Positions 57,293 through 64,000 of a DNA stretch of 64,000 nt are shown piece by piece. Under the pieces are notes generated by a model. It did not search any database and was not told where the DNA came from. It saw nothing but the letters and a program-made list of their open reading frames with translations. The stretch's first letter is position 1. Each line of letters starts with the position of its first letter. The translations under genes were made by a program, and so were the position numbers. Origin of the DNA: Glaciozyma antarctica PI12 (Eukaryota > Basidiomycota > Microbotryomycetes > Kriegeriales > Camptobasidiaceae); the NCBI GenBank assembly GCA_002917775.1, contig KZ627157.1:188032-252031 (forward strand), in the 5' to 3' direction.

Positions 57293-57553
57293 GTCGTATA
57301 TGTGGCCGAGGTGGAGCTGAGCACGAGATTCGTTCTCGGAGAGCAGTACGAACAGCAACGACGCCGAGCTGCAAAAATCAAAAACAGGTCCGTGCGAGAT
57401 CCTCCGGCCTCCCCTTTGATTCACTCGCTAGAGAGCCTTTTAGTGAGCACGTCAGCGTAGAGCGATAAGAGCGCAGTCAAGCAGAAAAAAGACCGAAGCA
57501 GATTCTCGGGACCGCAGGCGGTTGAGCCCATCGATTCCCCTCGCGTTTTTTCG

Positions 57554-60170
57554 CTACCGAGAAGCCTCCTTCGCACCCATCGCTCCCAATGGATCCACCA
57601 CCACCACCACTCCTGCACCTGCTACAGGTCCTTGCCCTCTTTTCGGCCCCGACGGTCTCGTTGAGAAACTCGTCGGCGGAAACGTCGGATCGACCGCCGG
57701 AGTCCGGGTCGTCGTCGACAACGACGACGAGGGAAGACGGCCTGTTAATGCTGAAGGGGGGAGGCGAGGGAGAGTCGGAGAGGTAGAATGGGGAAGTTGG
57801 TTACTCTCCCAGGGCGGGATGATGATGGAGGAGGAAGGAGGGAAGGCGTGCGGAGTGCGGGTGAGGGAGGGGAGAGGTTGGGTGCCGCGCGATGCTGAGG
57901 GAGCTGGATCGTGGGTGTGAGCGACGGAGAGAGGTTGAGGAGCGGTGACGGCTGGAAGTGGGGTCGCGAGGGGTTTCGCAGGCGGGAGAGGTGTGGGCAC
58001 AGGTGGCGATGGGAGGATCGCAGGCGGAGATTTGGAGGGCGGTGGAGGAGGAGGAGGAGGAGGAGGAGTGGGAATGAAGGCTTGTGCGGATACAGTAGGA
58101 AGGGCGGTGGTGGGGATGCTTGGCGAAGGAAGGAAAGGAGCGAGGACGTTGGGGTCGAATGTCGGTGCGTCGCCTCCCAGAACGTCCCGAACGTGCTTCA
58201 ACGCTGTAAGCGCCATCAGCCCCTCCAGCGACCCCTTGCTGCTCTCTCCATCCTTCTCCGACCCCTCGGTCGTCCACTGCCGCTCGAGCACTCCGACGCA
58301 GAGATCGACCGCCTTGCCCATCGCAGCGTTCGACGCGCGAAGCTTCGCCATCTCGCCGAGGTAGTCCCTAGGCGGCTTTGCATCCCACGGCGGGCGAGAA
58401 GGAATCTGCGAGAGCCCATCGCGAGGTGGTTGAGCCTGCGCATTCACGCCTCGCTGCGGCCGTAAACCCGAATCAGCGTCGCTCCACCTCGAAAAGCGAA
58501 CCGACTCACTCGAATCTCGTTGAACGTTCCAAAGAAAGCCTTGTTGATCCCCAATGCCTCAGCGCGCCCATACACCCCCTTTGCAATATCCCCGATGATC
58601 TCGTCCAACATCGGCCAACAAAGCTGCCGCCGCCGCTCCCGCCATTCCTCCCGCTCCAGCACTCGCACCCATCGTCTTCCCATGCCCCCCTCCTCCTCCC
58701 CTCCCCCGCTGATCCGTATCGGCGTGTCCGCCACTCGCCACTCCCGCCATAGCGCGCTCCTCGGCATTCTGAGCCCGACACCGCTCGCCCGCGTCCGCCG
58801 AGACGTTGTCGCGAATAAAGATGGCCTGACTGAGGAGGAGCTCGATCCGGTGATTCCCGTCGCTCGGAGCGGGGTAGCGGAGGAGGAGTTGGAGGAAGCC
58901 CGAGTAGTCGGAATCGAGGAGGGCGTCGCGGATTCGGAGGAGCATGGCGATGCAGATGTCCTCCATCAGGCGGAGGGAAGGGTCGGTGGCGAAGAGACCG
59001 TCCCAGAGGGTGAGAGTGTCGAGGATGGGGAATTCGCGGCCGAAGAGAAGTCGGAGCCAGCGGATCGCGTAGAGCTGCGGCTCGACTTTGAGGCGCTCCA
59101 TCTTGGCCCAGAGCGCGATGTCGACGGTTTTGAGGAGGCCGTCGTGAATTCGGATGGCGGTGCCGACGATGGGCTGGACGAGGACGGTAGAGGTGTTGGA
59201 GGAGGGGGAGCCAAGTGGCGCGTGGTGGTGAAGGGTGAGGGAGGTGGTAGATGCCGCAGAGCGGTCGACGGGGAGAGGGACCGAAGGGGTAAAGTCATAG
59301 AACGCCGAGGCGGCCTTCATGAGTGCTGAGAAGAGGGACCAGGCGTCGTGTTCGATGTAGGAGGCGGAGAGGACGAGGTGGGGGAGGGAGTCGAGCGAAG
59401 ATTCGGGGGCGAGCGAGTCGTAATCCACTGCCCAAAGCATCGGAGCGAGAAGTTCGTGCATACCTTGTCGATAGCCAACCTCTGGGGCGAGCTTCGCAAA
59501 GACGAAGAGGATATCGACCATCTTATCCTGCGTCGCGGGGAGGCGAAAGTACGATATGTCGGGGAAGCTACGTTGATTGTCAGCTTGGTGACTCTTCTCA
59601 AAGTTCTGAAACGACTCACGTCCGCTGAACATCCTGCCTAATCATCCTCCTAAGCTCCAGATCCTCGAACCAGCTCTTCCAGGGATTCGAATCCTCCAAG
59701 CTGAGCGGGTTGTTGACCTGGACGCCCACCGCATCTGATCCCATTCGGAGAGCTCCAGGCCTCGGGCTTCCTCCTTCCGCAACTCCATCGTTGACCCAGC
59801 CGCCATCGGGAGAGCGGAGGTAGCGGTCGCGCAGCTCCGAGTACTCTGAGCGAGAGCGAACGAGGAGGAGCGAGTAGCTCGAAGTCGTTGACGAGGATGG
59901 CGCGGAAGGTGAAGGTAGGAGGGAGAAGAAGTACTGCGTTCGAGCGCGTTAGCTCTGACGCTGGGAGCGAAAGGGAAGAGGGAGAGAGGGGCTCACGCGC
60001 CAGTGGAGAGAACGCAGGCCACGGGAGGAGACTTCGCCAGCGAGAGCCTTCTGCTTGAGGTGCGGGAGAGAGAGGAGTGGATCGGAGAAGAAGGTCGTCC
60101 ACTGCGCGAGAATGATGCTCTCGCTAGGTCGCTCGAGCTGAGGGGAAGGTGCGTCCTCCTGGTCGTCCAT
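57554..60170 (-). CDS. TBC1D5-like RabGAP
   Basis: Rab GTPase-activating protein with a catalytically complete TBC domain: the Arg finger is in QDVQRTFPD and the Gln finger in GYRQGMHEL. Exons: 59997-60170, 59620-59933, 59567 down to 58510, and 57554-58453. GLRSLHWR opens the domain, and AEALGINKAFFGTFNEIR near its end is similar to TBC1D5. In the third exon the frame must change between a Gly-rich loop and MLDEIIGDIAKGVYGR. Either one base is extra near GGCCGATG, or a 43-base GC-AG intron (58624-58666, donor GCGAGT) is removed. The last exon codes for a Pro-rich tail with an 11-proline run. TBC1D5 relatives act on Rab7 at endosomes. Confidence 0.88.
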
Positions 60171-60810
60171 GTCTCGTATCTTGTCCGCTCTAGAGAATCC
60201 ACTGGAGTTGAATCCGTTTATCAGTGCCCTTCTTGTGAGCTGGACCTACGAGGGAGGGAATCAGTTGTCCGCAGGGGGAGAGTGACGGCGTGAGGAGGGG
60301 ATGGTGAGCCGGACTCACTCCGCCAAACGGTGAGCGATAAGCTGAAGCTGTGAGCTGGTCCTTCTGCGATCTACAGTGGTCCTGTCGAAAGCTAAGCAAG
60401 TCGAGTGCGGGCGTGAGGAGCTGAGGAGGAGGAAGAGCAAGAGCTTGTCTCCACCTCGCGTCTCTCTCCCTCTCCCCACCTCTCCGACCTTCAACTTCTT
60501 ACGCCCTGCTACCCTTTCGCTCTGTACAGCAGTTGATACAATCGGACAGCGAATCACAGAATCTCCCAGCCCGCGCCTGCGTGTCATCACACCAGCACTC
60601 GCCCACGACGCGTAGCCTCGACGAGGTGGAACCAACCAGCCGTTGTGAGTCCTGCCTTCCCTTGCCTCGTTAAGTACGGTGGAAGTGCTGGAAGGTGAAA
60701 CTACGGCTCGCTACCTGGTGCGGAGGGCGAGACGAGCAGCACTCACACAGCACCTCATCTCGGCGCATCACTCACGCTCGTCGAGCACTTGCTAACACCT
60801 CTGCCACAGC
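60171..60810. promoter_or_regulatory. divergent region, RabGAP / PAN2
   Basis: These 640 bases separate the RabGAP start from the PAN2 coding region. On the plus strand a CTAACACCTCTGCCACAG just before 60810 is a good intron end, so the first PAN2 exon or its leader is probably in here, yet no suitably placed ATG in the right frame was found. Promoters for both genes are expected. Confidence 0.4.
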
Positions 60811-63800
60811 ATGGCCTACAACCTCCACACTGGCAGCCTCTCCCCTGGCAGCACCTCCCCTCGCAGTACCTCCCCTCCCCGCCTTCAACCCTCACCTTCG
60901 ACCCCGTCTCCCCCCTCCTCTTCGCCTCCTCCCAAGCCGGGACCATCACCTCGCACTTCTGTTCGCCGTCAACCGGACTCGGTGGACGGTATACGAGCTA
61001 CAAGGCGCATTGGGGTGCTGTGGGCGAATGCACGGTTGATAATACCGGGATTCTGAGCGTTGGTGGGGGGCAGATGGGAGGTAGGCGAGGAGGAAGCGTC
61101 AAGATGGCTACGCGAAGAGGGATGGCTCTCTGGACTGTGGAGTGAGTGGGTCCTTGAGGCAGGAAGGAGTAAGAGCTGACGATCTCCTGCACAGGACCGA
61201 CCCGCCTGCGCCATTGACCACCTTCGCGTACACGCCCTCGAGGAGCTCCGAGATCATCGCGACGGGTCCTGGGAGCGACATGTTTGTCGTCAACGTGAAC
61301 CGAGGCTCCATCGTTCGAAGAGTGCGTTCCCTGCCTACCTCTCCTCCGACGCGCGCAAGAGCTAACGTCGCGACGTTCAGCAAGCGGCTCCCGTCCCTAT
61401 CCTCCACCTCCGGCGAGCAACCCAGCTCGTCGCTTCGACTACGACGGGATCGCTGGTTCTCCTCGACGCTCGAAGTCCCGAGATGGCGGTCCAGGAGAGC
61501 GTCCTCGCGCACACCGGAGGGATCAGCCAGGTCGAGACGGAGGGGAACTACATTGTCACGATTGGCTACACGATGCGGTGCGTTCCTTGCGCCTTTCCGT
61601 CAGCAACCGAGCGAAGTCTGAAACTTTGCTTGCGCGCAGACAAGGACTGCCGCTTCCGGATCCATACCTCAAGCTACACGACGTGCGGTACCTCCGCCCC
61701 CTCTCGCCTATCCCATTCCCCTCTCCTCCAGCCATGGTCCGCTTCCACCCGCGTCTTCAAAGTACCGTCGTCGTCGCCAGTGCCGAAGGACGAGTGCAAA
61801 TGCTCGACCTCAAGGAGGTTGGCAAGGGCAGCGTCTTCCAGGTGCGTTCCTCTCTCGTTGCTAGCCTGTCTGCTCAGCACTGATGAAGGAGAATACAGGT
61901 CGAAACCTCTTCCTACCTAACTTCGATGGCGATCGCACCGACCGGCGAAGGCCTTGCATTCGGTGATGCAGACGGCTACGTCCACCTCTGGGCTGCTCAG
62001 GAGGACGCCAAGTTTTGCCGCTTCGAAGGCGAGGTGGAGCTGCCCGACACGGTGGAAGCTCCGGAGCGGATAGACTGGCGCGAAGATACGTGCGTTCCCC
62101 CGTCCTTCCTGTCGCACTCGCATCTGACGCCTAGCAGCCCTCTCAACTCGATCGGAATGCCCTACTACACCTCTCCCCTCTTCTCCCTCCTCCCGACTGC
62201 CTTCGACTTCACTCCTTCACCAACACACCACTCGCGCGTCCCTCTCGACCCCAACATCCTCGCTACGGTCAAGACGGTCGATTTCGTCGGATACGCTCCG
62301 TACCCTGCTTCGGCGCGCGCAGCGGGAAGGAGGAATCAGGTTACGCTTGGACCTGGGGGGAAGGGTGGCAAGAGGCGGGTCGATGTGCCGATGTTTAGGA
62401 GCGAAAAGGAGCGGGCTGAGACGAAGAAGAAGCGGGACAGGATTGTTTCGGTACGTTTCGCCGGGGCTGGGGAAGGGGAAGGACGAAGCGCTGACGAGAC
62501 TGTTGATCAGCAGGTGGCGAAGGCTGAGGAAGAGGAGGACGCAGCGAGTGCGCAGATGCCGAATCACTATCGCAAGGTCGAGATCAAGTACAGTCGGTTC
62601 GGCGTCGAGGACTTTGACTTTGGGTGCGTTCTCCCTGCCTCGCTTCTGCGACCTGGCCGACGCCTTTGCTCGACGCAGGTTCTACAACAAGACTCGCCAC
62701 TCGGGCCTCGAGACGCACATCACCAACTCCTACACCAACTCCCTCCTTCAGGCGCTTCACTACACCGGCCCCGTCCGTACTCTCGCCGAGTCGCACACCT
62801 TCTCCGCCTGCACGAAGGAGAACTGCCTCCTCTGCGAAGCTGGCTTCCTCTTCCGCATGCTCGGAAACGCAAAGGGCATGAACTGCCAGGCGAGCAACTT
62901 TTCTCGCGCGTTCTGTGCGAGCCCTCAAGGTGAGTTCTACGACGCTCTCCACGAGTTCTTCGTTCCTGACGATCCTCCGCTTCACAGTCGCCGCTCTCGG
63001 CCTCATGGACCACGACGGCGAATCCTCCACCGTCGCCTACGCCTCCCTCATTCAGACGTTCAACCGCTACCTCCTCGAACAAATGACCGCCGAATCCGAC
63101 TCTCCCGGCACCAACCCTTCCCTCATCAAATCGAACCCCGACTCGTCCTCTCGCCCACCGTTGGCACAGCTCCTTAAAGTCGAGGCGAAGACGATCAGCA
63201 TGTGCCAGCAGTGCGGAGCAGCTACGAGTCGCGATAGCTCGCTCAGCGTGATTGACCTCGTCTACCCTCGTCGCGTGCGTTCCCTTTTCCTCCGCCCACG
63301 CAGCTGAGATGGGCTGACCCTCTCACCACAGGCCATGTCGAACGAAATCGCTCCCTCCTCCGACTACGCCACGATTCTGCGCAACTCGATCCACCGCGAG
63401 ACGATCGCACGCATGGTCTGCTCCTCCTGCCGCCAAACCGCCCATCTCCGAATCCGTCGCGTCCTCGCCGACGCTCAGCTCCCTCCCGTGCTGGTCATCA
63501 ACGCCGGCGTGCGGACGTCGGACGAGTTGGAGATCTGGCTTGATGGGAGACAGGGACCTGGGACGAGGTTCCTACAGCCGAGGTTCTCGATTGGGAAGCA
63601 GGGGGATGCGGTGGTCGTTCTCAGTCAGCCAGATTTAGCTGCGACGGGTGGGGTTACGTACGAGCTTAGGGTACGTTTCGTTTTGTGTGCGCGTAGTTGT
63701 ACGAAGGGAACTGACGACGGGAGCAGGCGATGGTGGCGCAGATTCAGGCGGAAGGAGATCCCCCGCACTTGGTTGCGCTCGCGCGAGGTTAGTCCTCGTG

Positions 63801-64000
63801 ATGGGGTTGAGGACCGATGCTGACCTTTTCGACGCGCAGTATCAAGCGAGGCAGAAACGCCAGGAGGATCGTGGCACGTCTTCAACGACTTCCTCGTGCG
63901 GCCGATCAGCGAGACCGAGGCGTTGAGCTTCCCCAGCTCATGGAAGGTACGTCGCTTTCTCGCTCGCTCAAGTGTGTGTGAGCCAATGCAGCCATCGAGT
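60811..64000 (+). CDS. PAN2: PAN2, poly(A) nuclease scaffold/catalytic subunit (3' end missing)
   Basis: Catalytic subunit of the PAN2-PAN3 deadenylase that trims mRNA poly(A) tails. Visible exons end at 61141, then 61195-61321, 61381-61577, 61640-61841, 61899-62089, 62138-62450, about 62511-62623, 62679-62929, 62988-63273, 63332-63670, 63727-63787, 63840-63946 and 63992 onward. The first exons form WD repeats (TLTFDPVSPLLFASSQAGTI; AIAPTGEGLAFGDADGYVHL). Then comes the inactive UCH-like domain (GLETHITNSYTNSLLQALH), where an active USP would have Cys. The RNase domain is outside the window. The start is uncertain: ATG 60811 is one frame off the conserved N-terminus WQPLPWQHLPSQYLPSPPST, and that frame has no ATG upstream. 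Confidence 0.92.

Noticed and set aside
57900-58465. Plus-strand Gly/Arg-rich frame opposite the Pro-rich tail of the RabGAP
   Set aside because: It is the antisense of a poly-proline coding stretch.

Overview
The window looks like nuclear DNA of a basidiomycete red yeast of the Rhodotorula/Rhodosporidium type (Sporidiobolales). This is inferred from the very GC-rich third codon positions, the dense introns of about 45-60 bases, the donor style GTNCGT, CTGAC/CTAAC branch sites close to the acceptor, and the protein families present. No transposon, provirus, rRNA, tRNA or CRISPR array was recognised. Exon boundaries were worked out by hand from reading frame, splice signals and family motifs.

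Left third (1-24.1 kb): the end of an ATG15-like autophagic lipase; an F-box protein; an ISC1-type sphingolipid phospholipase C; a TBC-domain protein without the usual GAP residues; an FMP52-like NAD(P)-binding protein; a nitrilase with a frameshift; class I myosin in 22 exons; PEX19 with a CaaX box; a DDX41-type DEAD-box helicase; a small coiled-coil protein; and the Golgi tether subunit COG4.

Middle third (24.1-44.9 kb): polynucleotide kinase 3'-phosphatase; phosphoglycerate kinase; a coiled-coil protein; a small MLRQ-like mitochondrial protein; the kinetochore protein NUF2; a metaxin-like protein; UBC9; the mRNA capping guanylyltransferase; SKP1; a large tryptophan-glycine-rich disordered protein; a disordered protein with a destruction-box match; and a conserved fungal protein whose C-terminal part looks retropepsin-like.

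Right third (45.3-64 kb): an uncharacterised membrane-anchored fungal protein; the proteasome base subunit RPN2; a protoglobin-family protein; an amino-acid permease in 25 exons, one only 6 bases long; a TBC1D5-like RabGAP; and the first part of the deadenylase subunit PAN2.

Most genes are unlinked housekeeping functions, packed tightly and often divergent with 110-430 bp between start codons. Three threads stand out. First, splicing is extreme: an ATG-only first exon, a start codon split by an intron, micro-exons and several GC-AG introns. Second, well-conserved genes carry an unexpected number of frame breaks, alongside an unresolved base flanked by a near-perfect 111/112-bp duplication, which points to draft-sequence error more than gene decay. 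Third, a few proteins are unusual: a pseudo-GAP TBC protein, the WG-repeat protein, the destruction-box protein and the retropepsin-like family.
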